The notes beneath the pieces are model-generated. The model ran no database searches, was not told the DNA's origin, and saw only the letters and a list, made by a program, of their open reading frames with translations. Shown here piece after piece: positions 11,301 to 23,000 of a DNA stretch of 36,701 bases. Made by a program: the position numbers and the translations under genes. The stretch's first letter is position 1. Each line of letters starts with the position of its first letter. Source of the DNA: Mesotaenium endlicherianum (Eukaryota > Streptophyta > Zygnematophyceae > Zygnematales > Mesotaeniaceae); NCBI GenBank assembly GCA_009602735.1, contig WELA01010285.1, forward strand, positions 817,215 through 853,915, written 5' to 3'.

Positions 11301-13307
11301 GCAGGGGCACGGCCAGGAAGAGGGGCAGGAGCAGGAGCAGGAGGCGCAGACAGAGTTTGTGGACCAGTACCCCGGGTGGATGTGGGACTATGCTGCAGGC
11401 GAGTGGCGGGAGGTGGAGGACGCTGCTGCTGTGGCCAGAGGGGAGGGAACGGCCGCCTCTATTGCAACAGATGGCGCCGGCTTGGAGGCGCTTTTGGAGG
11501 TCTCTGTCGGGGATGGTGCACCTCTACCTTTTGCAGGAGAAGACTCGGCTGACGAGAGCGCGAGCTATGAGGGGGCACAGCAGCAGGGAGCGGCTGCGGA
11601 GAGCAGCGGCGGCGAGTTTGACCAGCAGCAGGCTGGTACCGAACACTATGGCTTCGGGGATCAAGACCCTAGTGCTGCTGCTGCTGCTGCTGCTGCTGCG
11701 CCCGCTGCCCCTGAGGGTGAAGTGGGCACATACTACGGGCAGGAGTACTCGGCCGATGTGCAAGATCAGCAGCAGAGCGAGGAGGAGTACGCGCACTCGT
11801 ATGCGGCCTATGCGCTGCAGCATCAGCAGCAGCAGCAGCCGCAGCTCCTGCACTACGGCCAGGAGGCGTCAGAGCAGCAGCAGCCCTACTACAGCCACCA
11901 GCAGGAGCAGGAGCAGGGGCTGGAGCAGGAGCAGCAGTGGCAGCAGCAGCAGTATGCTCAGGAGCAGGTGTACTCCCAGCAGCAGCCCGGCGCCCCCCTG
12001 CAGCCCAACGGCCATCAGGCCTTTGACTTCAGCTACGGCAGTCAACTCCAGCAGCAGCAGCAGCAGCAAGTGTATGGCCTGTCGGAACAGCAGCACTACG
12101 GTGCCCATCAGCACGACGCATACGACGCGTACGATATGTACGGCGCTAGTCACTGGGAGCAGCAGCAACAGCAGCAGTATGGCGCGCTCCAGCTGGCGCA
12201 GCAGCAGTACCAGGGGCACAGCCACCTGCCGCCGCGCAGCGCCAGCGAGGCGATGCGCACGTCCGTGGGCCGGCCCCCGCACGCGCTGGCCGCGTTTGGA
12301 TTCGGAGGGCGCCTGCTCGTGATGAGGCCCGTGCCGTCGGTCTCGCTCGGGTCCCGACCCAACAGCGCTGAGGTTTGCATCCTCTCTCTCGCACCCAGAA
12401 TGCGTGTGAGGAGTGAGCCCAGCCCGCCAGCTATTCACCAGCTGGCGCGTCTGATCAACCAGTGGGTCACAAGGACGTGCAGGCCTGGGGGTTGGCGGAA
12501 AGGGGTCCCCCGCCATCTCGGTACAAGGGAGAGCCCTTTGGAGTCTGTGCAATGTAGAATGGAGGGGGCTAATGCGTCGGCGCCTCCGCTTGCACGTTAC
12601 TCATGTTGTCTGCAAGGTGCCTGCTGGTGCTGCTGCTCTGTTGTGCACCCTCCCTGGGCCTAGGCGCAGTCTTCAAAGGACCAAAGACGTGACATATTCC
12701 GTTCCTCTATGCCCATATTGTGCTTGCCCAGGATTGCGCAACTCGCAGCTGCAACAGGAAAGGAGCGGCAGGCAGGCATCGCTGCAAAGCTGCATCAGCT
12801 GAGTGGAGGTGGTACTCGATCGCGCGTTTCTTTCTTTCTGGGGTTTTTGATTTTGATGTCTGTCTGTTCTTGGGGCACAGGACCTGACAGCTGGCGACTG
12901 GGCGCCGGGCCCCATCCAGGTGAGCGCGCTGAGCCAGCTGGTCGACGCCAGCGCGGACAGCGACGGTGGGCGCGGCGCGGGCGCCCTGTACTTTGCGGCG
13001 CTGAGCAAGCGCGCGTTCTCGGGCCCCCTGCTGGGGCCCGGCGTCTCGTCCAAGGAGCTGCTCAAGTGGCTGGACGAGCGCAGGGCGCAGTGCCACGTGG
13101 AGGAGCCCGAGTGCTTGCACCCTCACTCCTTGAGGATCCTGTGGGGGCTCACCAAGCTCGCCTGCCAGCACTACGGCAAGCTCAGCAGGGGCCCCAACGG
13201 CGCTCCCTCGCAGGTGGGCACCTCTCTCACCCTCTCTGTCCCTCGTTTCTGTCGCTATACTTTTGTATGCACATACGCACACATGCACGCGCACACACAC
13301 ACACACG

Positions 13308-13340
<33 letters not shown>

Positions 13341-14124
13341 GTATATATATATGTGTATACATAAACTTGAACCACGTAGGGCTTACAGAGATACCAAGGA
13401 CAAGGCAGCCCGTTCTCTCGCGCTCTTTGTTTTCCTGCTATACGTCCCACGGCGTTGCTCTTGTAGCTCTTTCTCGGCCAGTGCTAGCGCATGCAGGGCC
13501 CCTCCCTGCCTTGCACTTGCCCACTCACCTTTTCCACTCGCTCCTTTTGACACGTGGCAGCTACCACCACTGGCCCGTGTGCTGTGGGGGAGCGACATTG
13601 TCTATTGGGTGCTGTAGTAGTACTACATATGCCGTCTCACTCCCCACGCCACGTCTCCCATTGTGCAGGAGGAGAAGGGGCCCGAGGCTGACCTGGCAAA
13701 GCTGCTGACTGGCAGCGACCAGGTGGCAGAAGAGGGGCTCCTCGCTGGCGTGGTCCATCCGCACACCAAAGCTCTGCTGGTCACTCCTTCCGAGCACGAC
13801 ATGCAGGTGCACACCACCTCCCTTTTCTCCATCTCCTGCTCCCCCTGCAGTGAGACGGGCTCTGGTTGCGTGTGTCCTGTGGCCGTGGAACCACCGAGAG
13901 CGTCTCAAGTGCTGACGACGGAGGCGTATGTTGCAATGGAGATGACGAGAGTGTGTGAGTGCCGGTTGCAAGAACAGGGCAGCGTGCATCCAGTTCTTGT
14001 CCGATTGTCCAGAGACTCCAGATGTACGGCTTCTCTTGTGCTTCATAGAAAACGCCGCTCAGAAGGAGCGGCGAAATAGGGAAACGGGAGCGCTGAAGTG
14101 CACGTGCCGGGGGGGGGGGAACAT

Positions 14125-14160
<36 letters not shown>

Positions 14161-15511
14161 ATGCATGCAGGCGAGTGCGCGCGAGATGAAGCGGCTGCTG
14201 CTGGCAGGCAAGCGCGGGGAGGCTCTTGCGGTGGCTCGCCAGGGCCACCTGTGGGGCCTCGCGCTCGTGCTCTCGCGCCAGCTGGGCGAGAAGGTCTACG
14301 TGGAGACCGTGTCTGACATGGCGCATCGCCAGCTGGTCCCTGGGACCGCGCTTCGCACCCTCAGCCTTCTCATGGCCGGCCAACCTGCAGACATCTTCTC
14401 CGACAGAGCGACCTCGGCCGCTGCACCGCCAGCTGGCAGCGGCAGCAGCAGTGGCGGCATCGGCAGCATCGGCGGCGGCATCATGGCTGCGTGGAGCCGA
14501 GGGAAGTCCCCACAGGAGAGCGCGGGGCATGCGGCCGCCGAGGGCAGCGAGAGGGACGGCAGCAGCGGCGGCGGCGGGGGGTCGTCTACGGCGGCTGCGG
14601 CAGCGGGAGGGGGGCTGGTCCTTGACGAGTGGCAGGAGAACCTGGCGGTGATCGCGGCCAACCGCACATCGGCGGGCGACGAGCGCGTGATGCTGCACCT
14701 GGGCGACTGCCTGTGGCGCGCGCGCGGCGACGCGCTGGCAGCGCACGTGTGCTACCTGGTGGCGGAGCAGGCGCTGGAGGCCTACTCGGCGACGGCGCGC
14801 ATGTGCCTCCTCGGCGGAGATCACTGGCGGCACCCGCGCACGTTTGCGAGTGCGGCGGCCATCCAGCGCACGGAGGCGTACGAGTACTCCAAGGTGCAGG
14901 GCAACTCGCAGTATGTGCTGCCCGCCTTCCAGCCCTACAAGGTGCTCTATGCCGCCATGCTGGCAGAGGCGGGCCGCCTGCACGAGGCCCTCAAATACTG
15001 CGCCGCCGTGCAGCGCGCGCTCCGCTCCGCCGGCCGCAGCGCTGACGCCGACGCCTGCCGGGCGGCGGCGGCAGCGCTCGAGGACCGCCTCAAGGTGCAC
15101 ATGCAGGGCGCGGGCGGCAGCGCGGGCGGCAAGGGCGGCCTCTACGACACTGTCAGCAGCGTCAAGAAGGGCTTCTGGCAGGCTGTGGACGGCGGCGTGC
15201 GCAAGCTCATCGGCGGCGCGCCCTCCGCCGCCTCCACGCCGCCCGACTCGTCCGCCGCCACCTCGCCCACCGCCGGCGGGCCCTTCTCGTCGTCCTCGCT
15301 GGCGCTGCCACCGGCGCCCCCGGCCCCCGGCTCGCTGTTGGGCGGCTTGGGGCTCTCCAGCGCTGCCAGGTCGTCGTCCCTGCCCGACATGGCGCAGGCT
15401 GCCGCCTCCTACCAGGGCAGCATGCTCAACGTGCTTTCCACGCCCAACATGCCCAACGTCCTCTCCGCGCCCAGCTTCATGGTGCCCCACAACAGCAACA
15501 AGCACAGCACA

Positions 15512-15547
<36 letters not shown>

Positions 15548-18500
15548 TTGTTTGGCGCCCCCTCGGCCGAGGGCGGCTCCGCCTCCTCCTCCTCCTCCTA
15601 CGCTGCCCACCCGTCCAGCTTCCCCCCTCTCGCCCCTCCTGCTGCGCCGTTGCCCGGCTCCTCAGACGCCGTGCACGAGATGCCCCCATCCTCCTATGGC
15701 GCCCGCAGGGGGGGCCACGGCGGCGCCCCCCGCCAAGGCTCAGGCCTCAAGGGCGCCGTGGGGAGCCTGATAGGGGGAGCCGTGGAGGGCCTGCTGGGCA
15801 CCCTGGACCCCGTTGGACCTGAGCGTCACGATCCCTATGCGGGCGCCGGGAAGCCCGGTGCCCTCAATGGAGTTGCCGGCCCACCGCATGCTTCTTCATA
15901 CTCGTATGGCGCTCACACGGCGGCGTCGTCGTCTGCCTTTCCTCCCCCTCCTCCTCCTCCTCCTGCTGCCGCGGCCTCCTCCTCCTACTATGCTTCGTCG
16001 GAGCAGGAGCATCACCAGTATCAACAGCAGTCGTCGTATGAGCAGCAGCAGCAGCAGTTCACATACGAGCAACAGCAGCCCTACGAGCAGCACCAGGCAT
16101 ACGCGCAGCAGCAGTACCACCAGGAGGGGGGGCAGAGCTACTCCATGGAGCAGCCGTCCTACTACCCGACCCAGGACTATACTCACGAGTACTACGCCTC
16201 GCACAGCTACTCGGAGACGGCCGAGGTGCCGCCCCCCTTGCCGCAGTCCCCCCCGCGCGGCGCACCCCACGATAGCGCCACGCCCCTTATGTCGGAGTAC
16301 GCCAGCTCCGGCTTCGGCGCGGACGCCGACGGCGAAACGTACGACAGCCCTCTGGACGGCGGCGGCGCCGACGACTCGACTTCGGAGCCTGCCGAGACTT
16401 TTCACGAGGCTGGGCCTGCGTTCATTGAGGCCGAGGGTGAGCCTAGCGGGTCCCCGTTTGCACTCGCTGAGCCGGGGCACGACGACTCAGACTCTGGCAG
16501 CGCTCCTCCTCCTCCTCCTCCACCTGTCTCAGGAGCCGCTGCCGCCCCACCCCTCGCGCCAGCGCCCCAGGCGGGTGGCAGGCGGATGCTCGGGGGCTTT
16601 CTGGGGAGCTTCATGGGGGCAGACCCAGAGACGAGCGCTGCGGTGGCGCCTGAACCGCCACCTGGCAGAAGGAAAAGCCTGGACGGCGGCGCAGAGGCGG
16701 GGGCTGGCGGTGAGGGGCTGGCCCGGAGCCGGCGGGACGAGCCAGCTCAGACGGGGGGCACGGAGGCGGCTGCCGCTGCTGCTGTGGCGGCCCTGGCAGC
16801 AACAAGTGGCAAGCCGCCAGCATCCGCAGGCAAGGTCTCCAACAGGCGGGGGAGCTTCTCGGGCTTCTTAGGGTTTGGGATGCGTCGGACCCCTGCAGCT
16901 GGCAAGGAGGAGGTGGAGAGGGAGGACCGGGAGAAGGAGAAGGAGGCGGAGGCCGAGAGGGAGAGGGAGAGGGAGAGGGAGAGGGAGGTGCTGAAGAGTA
17001 AGCAGGGCGCCGGGGGAGGAGCAGGAGCAGGAGGAGAAGGAGGAGTTGGGGACGGCAGCAACAACATGACTGGCTCGGCATCCATGGCCACCGTCACCAG
17101 CAACGGCGCGGTGAGCGGCAGCGAGGACGACGAGCGCGTGCAGCTGCCACCCCGCAGCGTCTCTGAGCCCAACTTTGCCCGCCAGGTCCCTTTTCTGCTC
17201 CCTCCTGCGCTCTGTGACGCTGTAGGATGCTCAGCTTGTGGACGCGCTCGCGTTCGCGGGCCAGCTGGCTCTGGAACTGCTCGCGGGGCTGCATGCTACT
17301 CCGAGGGCGCCGACCTGCGCTTCCCTTCTACTTATTTTCTCGTGTGACAAGAACATCGCCATTGAGGTATTGCGGAGAATTGCCAGCTCTTTCTAAGACG
17401 GAAGAATTAACTTGGAGCGAGTCGGTGTTCATCATCACTGCGTTCTTTTTTGGTCCAGACGGGAGTCGTCGGCCCTCTATCGTGCTGTTGATAAATTTAT
17501 CTTGAAGAAGTTATGGCCCGTCTGGAAGGCGTGGAGCAGGGAGTCCATGCATTTGGAAGTCTGCTGACACCTGGCAATTGAAGACCTCGGGGCTCTGTGA
17601 CATCTGGCTGTTGGAAGCGTCGGAGTCTAAGAATCTTGTGCCGACACAATGCCGCATGCAACTTTCGCCATCAAATTGGTGGTTGTGCCGCAGAAGCAGA
17701 GAAAATGCTTTAATTTCAAGACGTTTTGCGAGTGTGTGCGCTCTTTTTTACTTTCTGCAGAGCTCGACTTCGGTCGCAAAGGCAGACAAGGGCAGCGCGC
17801 CTGCCAAGGAGGGCGAGAAGAAGGGGGGAGGCGTCTTCAACAGCTGGCTCTCCCGCTTGTCCTTCAAGTCCAAGCAGGTCAGTTGTTGTTGTTGGGGCTC
17901 CTCGCTCGTGCTCACTTCATTACACGTGTGCATGTGCTGGATCCTACTTGTAGTGAATGGATCCCAACTTTTGTTCTTGCAAGGTTGATTCGGAAAGCAA
18001 GTACTAAGCGCAAACAATGAGTGCTGAGAAGAATGCTTTGCTTCAGCAAACTGGCCTCATTGCGGCTCCCGCTGCGAAGTGCTTGGTCCTTCTGTGGACT
18101 GTAAAGCATCCGCTCAACACACACGCATGTGTGTATGTGTGTGCTTGCGTGCGTGCTTATGTGCGTGCGCATCTCTATGTGTGTGCGTGCGTGTGTGTAT
18201 ATGTTTGTTGGTGCCCGTCTGTGCGTTTGTCCGTGTGGGCTGCACCTGTCGCAGCAAGCAAAGCTGGGGGACACAAACCAGTTCTACTACGACAAGGACC
18301 TCAAGAGGTGGGTGGAGAAGGGTGCGGCGGCCGTAGAAGAGGCAGCCCCCCTGGGCCCGCCCCCAACTTCCCTCTCGTATGCTGCCGCGCCAACAGCAGC
18401 TGCCAACGGCGGCCCCAACAACGGAGGTGACTCCGACGCACATGTCGGTCAGAACGCGGCTCTTCAATCCCACTCGGGAGCGCCGCCCCCCACAGCGTCG

Positions 18501-18739
18501 GCTGCTGCAGGCGCGCCCCCGGCGCTGCCCACAGGCAGTGGCGGCACCCCTCCAATCCCCCCCCCTTCTGGCGGGCACTCCGCTCCGAAACCGCGGGGGG
18601 GCGTCAGATCGAGGTGCTCTCTTAATCACTACCCTTTGTCTGTCTGATCCTTGTTAGTTGGATCAGACATGCAGTTAGGCAGCAAGTCAGGCAGTTGAGC
18701 AGGCAGGCAGTCAGTCAGTTAGTTATTTAGTCAGTTAGT

Positions 18740-18770
<31 letters not shown>

Positions 18771-20040
18771 TTAGCCCGCTTGCCAGCTTCATTGTGCTCA
18801 TACCTCGTTGGTCGCCGTCAATGTGTCTGTGATCGCAACTTAGAATAGTCAGTGCACGCCCCACAACTGGCTTTCTGCTCATTGGGGAGGGGGGGGGGGG
18901 GGNNNNNNNNNNNNNNNNNNNNNNNNNNNNNNNNNNNNNNNNNNNNNNNNNNNNNNNNNNNNNNNNNNNNNNNNNNNNNNNNNNNNNNNNNNNNNNNNNN
19001 GGGGGGGGGGGGGCGAGTCTGCAGGCCCTGCCCGCCGCTGGTCCCTTGCTGAGTACCTTTCTTTAGTCCATAGACCCCCTCCCCGTGTTCCCGCCTGAGG
19101 CAGTTTCTGATTCTTTCGCTCGTCTTTGGTGGTCGTTCTTTGCTGAGCCCTTGCCAGGTACGTGGACACCTTCAGCAAGAGCACGCTGCCTCCCATGGGG
19201 AGCAGCAGCAGCAGCGGCCCGTCCGCCAATGGCCTGGTACCCAAGCCAGGAAAGTCGGGCGGCAGCGCGCCGCCCCGCAAGTTCTTCCTGCCGGCTCCCC
19301 TGCCGCCCGCTCCAATAGCAGCCGAAGAGAGCCTGGCGCCTGCCTCCTCTGAGGGCGAGGCCGACGCCGCCGGAGGAGGAGCGGCAGCAGCAGGCGTGCA
19401 AGAGCTGATGGAAGCAGCGGGGCCGTCTGGGAGGAGCAGCAGTGACGCCGCTGCCGCGCGGAGCGCAGGGGTGAGGGGGATCGGTAGGCCCAGGAGCGCT
19501 GGCTCTGCCCCTAGCTTTATGATGCCGGGGGTGAGCGGGGTGGCTGGCCAAATGGGCGGTAGCAGTAAGAGTAGCAGCAGGGATGGAGAAGGGGACGGGG
19601 ACGGGGACGGGGACAGGGAGGGGGCATTGCCCAGCGGCATGGGGGGTCAAGAGTTCAGAGAGGAGGCCTCTGCAAGGAGCGGCGAGCGCGCGGCCTTTGG
19701 CCTGTCAAGCGGGCCGCAAGGCGAGGATGGCTGGGGAGGGCCGTCGTCGTTTGCCTCGCTAGGGCACGAGCCTTTTGGCTCGCAGATCTCCATGGACGAT
19801 GGCAGCGAGTCGTTCTCGGGGGGGTACTTCTCCGGCGCGCCGCTGGGCGTGGGCGAGAGCGGGGGCAGAGATGAGCGATCGCTGTCGGGCCTGCCCCCGC
19901 CGCCTCTGGTAGATTCCGCTCTCCAAGCTCTCTCCGGGGGGGCTGCCCCGCTTCTTCATCCGCCATCTGGCGCTGACTTTCTGGGTGCTCCGCCAAGTGA
20001 GGGGCCCGGTAGCGAGGAGCTGCAGGAGATAGAGTTCTAG
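5344..20040 (+). CDS. SEC16: SEC16 COPII-coat scaffold protein, eight exons, very large
   Basis: Scaffold that organises ER exit sites and regulates COPII assembly on the ER. Exons: 5344-7129, 7857-12372 (contains the 1,016-nt artefact), 12881-13213, 13669-13806, 14171-17185, 17761-17877, 18255-18613, 19158-20040 (TAG). After removing one repeat copy plus the N, all phases agree and give about 3,376 residues. Residues 1-1700 are acidic and Q/E/P-rich low complexity, with two plant-SEC16-like boxes: [13 protein letters not shown] near 516 and [13 protein letters not shown] near 1428. The central conserved domain starts at [18 protein letters not shown], continues through [19 protein letters not shown], and reaches the helical ACE1 part in exon 5 ([57 protein letters not shown]), interrupted by a Gly/Ser/Ala insert (14397-14611). 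C-terminal blocks are [26 protein letters not shown] and GVRSRYVDTF. ATG 5344 opens the first long frame. Longer than the SEC16 proteins I know, mostly through low-complexity expansion. Confidence 0.93.
6645..6695 (+). repeat. GGGCTG hexanucleotide run in SEC16 exon 1
   Basis: Tandem GGGCTG/GGGCAG units encode an alternating Gly-Leu stretch, then Gly-Gln, inside the disordered N-terminal half of SEC16. It is in frame and lies between PFQTQGQEQ and a tyrosine-containing segment. Likely length-polymorphic. Confidence 0.8.
10061..12091. repeat. Perfect 1,015-bp direct repeat around a single N (assembly artefact)
   Basis: Bases 10061-11075 recur as 11077-12091, separated only by the N at 11076 (offset 1,016). 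I found no mismatch by eye, including through CAG and GCT tracts that would diverge quickly in a real duplication. 1,016 is not a multiple of three, so the SEC16 frame is open up to the N, becomes an Arg/Ser-rich nonsense frame after it, and the true frame is found only from 11206 on. Removing 11076-12091 restores one continuous frame into the conserved domain. The simplest reading is two overlapping contig ends that were scaffolded instead of merged. Confidence 0.93.
13269..13362. repeat. (CA)n(TA)n microsatellite in SEC16 intron 3
   Basis: A CA/CG-alternating tract runs into a TA-alternating tract inside the intron 13214-13668. Alternating purine-pyrimidine DNA of this kind can adopt Z-form or slipped structures. 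It is not coding, although several spurious frames cross it. Confidence 0.95.
14109..14170. repeat. G-run plus (GCGT)n tract abutting the intron 4 acceptor
   Basis: An 11-base G-run is followed by about nine GCGT/GCAT units that end directly in the acceptor GCATGCAG before exon 5. The usual polypyrimidine tract is therefore replaced by a GT-alternating repeat. The exon 5 start at 14171 is supported by phase and by the conserved helix that follows. Confidence 0.9.
18117..18210. repeat. TG-rich microsatellite in SEC16 intron 6
   Basis: A degenerate CA-then-TG/CG alternating tract lies upstream of the acceptor at 18254. It is intronic, and the flanking exons 17761-17877 and 18255-18613 join in phase 0. 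Confidence 0.9.
18670..18774. repeat. (CAGG)n/(CAGT)n tetranucleotide repeat in SEC16 intron 7
   Basis: Units of CAGT and CAGG alternate and end in a clean run of CAGG. The run contains many AG dinucleotides upstream of the real acceptor at 19157, yet exon 8 is fixed by the conserved VRSRYVDTF block, whose Arg codon is split across this intron. Confidence 0.92.
18889..19013. other. 98-base N gap bounded by G homopolymers
   Basis: Ns occupy 18903-19000, with about 14 Gs on the left (broken once by an A just before) and 13 Gs on the right. The gap lies wholly within intron 7, so SEC16 coding sequence is not affected. The true size is unknown. A long G-run or G-quadruplex that stopped sequencing is likely. 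Confidence 0.97.
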
Positions 20041-23000
20041 TGAGTTAACCTCTTTTCTCTTTTTTTTGTCGCGACTAGGTGATTCCTGCCACTGGGTAGA
20101 TGCTAGAGATGTACTGCTAGGATTTCTTATTATGAGGGCACTGCTAGTCGCTGGCGTTATCGCAGGTGCTGGTGCTGTGCGACACCATCCTTCACTCTTC
20201 CAGATGTAGATAGCAATAAAGCGCAAACCGCATCTCCTATCTGCCGCATGCCATCCAACAAGTCTTTTTTGCCAGTGTATGATCACCTTTGCTCTGCAAT
20301 TTGTGTTATAGAGAAATTGAGTTGTTTTAAGGGTTGGGGGTAAATTAACGTTTTTTACGTATACACTTTGCGAAGTTAACGTGAAGAATAAACTTTGGGT
20401 AATTACGAAACTTATGCCACGTGTGAATCTAGTCACATGGGATGGGCCAAATCATTCACATAACATAACATAACATAACTTATCTGACGGAGTCTGGCAC
20501 ACCCTACTCCTCAAATTTTGGACATTTCAAGGTGTTTCAAGGCTGACAGTTATGCAAAGTAGACTACCAATTTTCATCTGCTTTTGAGTTTTGTCTCACA
20601 GTCTTCTTCCCTACTTCTCTTTACTATATTTTTCCACCCTTTGTTTCAGAATTCAGCCGTCGACATTTTTGCCATTCCGTGCATACACTAGGTCGCCCAA
20701 AAAGGATGCAAGTAAGTTCGATTTAAACACAAGAAGCCTTGCAAATTTCCTAGAGCGCCATATAACGCTGTAACCTGAGTCCAAGGTGGGTTCCAAGTAT
20801 CCCTTTCTTGAGGCGGACCAACAAACAACTCCCTGCAGCAAGAATGGAAGACGAGGGTTCAGCAAGGACCTATAAGCAACAGGTTGCCCAGGAATAATGA
20901 AGGTGCAGGGACGGAAAAAGAATCCCTTACCAAATCTTAAAACGTTTTACACCGCGCACCTAATGCCCTTCATGCAAATTTCAAAAATTTGGAACAAGGA
21001 ACGTGTAAGGTATGTTTTTGCGCGAAACTTTTTGCTGCGTCACATCTGACGTGAACGGCATCGTGACTAGGCTTACATGCAACGTACATTTTTATGTGAT
21101 AACCCAAGTTTGTACGTGCTTCACGTTATTTTAGCAAAGTAAACGCGTAAAATGGGGATTTATTCTAAGGGATTTAGACATCCTAGCAAAGTAGTACTCA
21201 TGCATTTGTGGAATAGCATGTCCATAGTTCCTTGTGAGGCAAGTAGCTTGGTCCAAATTGTGGGCTGAAGTTGTCATTCTCGCTTTATCAAATACTTCCT
21301 TTGTTCTTTCGACCTCTTCATGGTGATTTATGAAGAGGAAACGCTTTCAATAGAATGAAAGAAGTGCGTGCGTATTCTCATGGTTTCTATGTGGAGCAAT
21401 AGCATATTACTTACTCATATAGTTGCAAAGCGCTTGATTAAGTCAAAGAACCAATAGGACCAACAGTGCCGTGCCGATAGGGAAGCCACAAACGATAATA
21501 ATATTTTGCCATTATGCCTGATCTAGCTAGTGCTGCAAACACATATTTTGGGTGAAAGTTTACTCGATAAAACTTACTATATAGCAACCAAGAGTATTGT
21601 TGGTGGTAATCATACGTGATCACACAGAATGTGCGTAGAACCTGATCATGTATTCTAGCTTAATAGCTTTTTAGCATACATTGACGTCCGTAAGTACATA
21701 GGGGTTGCTTGCTATTTGAATGGCCTAAAAGAGTAGCTACAGCCTACCATGGTCCTCTTGCCAACTCCTGTCTTGGTGGCAGATGCAATGACAGATTTGT
21801 TGCAACTCATTCAGTTCGAAGAAATACGAAATAAGATGGGACTTAGAGGGTAATTCGAATTCACTATTAGGTGGATGTGTTGGGCAGTGAGTCGATGTAT
21901 CCTTTTTTTGTATATGACAACAAATTGACTCTGAAACATAAGGTGGTGAAATTTGTTTGCTTCACTAAGACGCCCTTCACGTAACTCTTGTGAGGAAGAA
22001 ATCCAGGGAGGGCCCTGGCTCGTGTGAGCTTTGGCCCCTATGGACGTTCGAATCTTTTTCTCGTATCCTTACCAAATATGTACGCGTCTGACTTGGATCA
22101 ACACGAAAGCGTCAGATTTTACTATGCTTGCCTTTTGCGGCCCGCCCTTTGGCGACCACCATAAAACTCACAGTTACCACAAATTGGGCCTTTTTCTCGA
22201 GGAAACTCTTCACTGAGACAGTGCGGCCTTGGATCTTTTCGTGAGCCGCCATAGGGGGGCCTCGCCTGGGCCGCGAGGTAAATCGTAAAAAGGGTGTGGG
22301 AGAGGGCGCTCTCAATCGTTATATGGGTTTGTGGGGTAAGGAGGTTGGAGCGGATGCTGGTGGGCAGCCATGGCCGCTTGTTGAACCAAGCGGCCATGAC
22401 CGCGTGTTGTTTAGAGTGCATGAGGTTGAGAGGGTGGGAAGGTGAGAGGAGGGAGGCTATGTTGGGAGGGCATGAGTGATGGTTGTGTCAATGGCGAGCG
22501 TCAACAGTGAATGTGCTGTTCCAACGACTCATTTGTCGTAATTGGTTGGAGCGGCTTTTTAAGCAGAGAATTGTTGGTCACCTCACAAACATTGGTATTG
22601 GTCGAGAATTTATTTACAATGTGAAGTAGTAGTTTATGCAACAAGAAACTACACTAGTTGAAATTTTAACTTTAAATGTAAAAAGCTACATGCAATGGCA
22701 ATGTATATACTTGGTCATGATGAATGAATCATAATAATTTACATCAACTAATATTTGTAAATTAACACATTTGTTATTCCAATGTGACATGAATTGACTT
22801 ATAAAATAGGCGATTAACAATTAATAAAGATCTTTATATCAGCAAGTAATCTTTATGGTATTTTCCGTTAATTGATCTAACAGCAAAGGACAACACACTA
22901 GCAGTGAATAATACTCGTAAGTCAAATGCAAGTAAACTAGCATCAATAATGCAATCAGTAAACTTATACATAAGCAAGGTTGGAAGACAGTGCGTATCAA

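Noticed and set aside
11077-12322. Arg/Ser-rich (RS-like) continuation of the 7769 frame after the N
   Set aside because: It arises from the out-of-frame second copy of the assembly duplication and does not reach the conserved SEC16 domain.
13781-15610. 609-codon minus-strand open frame opposite SEC16 exons
   Set aside because: It is opposite GC-rich exon 5 and crosses an intron and a GCGT microsatellite. The composition is Ala/Arg/Gly low complexity with no family resemblance, while the plus strand carries the conserved SEC16 ACE1 domain.
18670-18774. Regular short repeats as a CRISPR-like array
   Set aside because: Units are 4 bp without spacers, inside a eukaryotic intron. This is a simple microsatellite.
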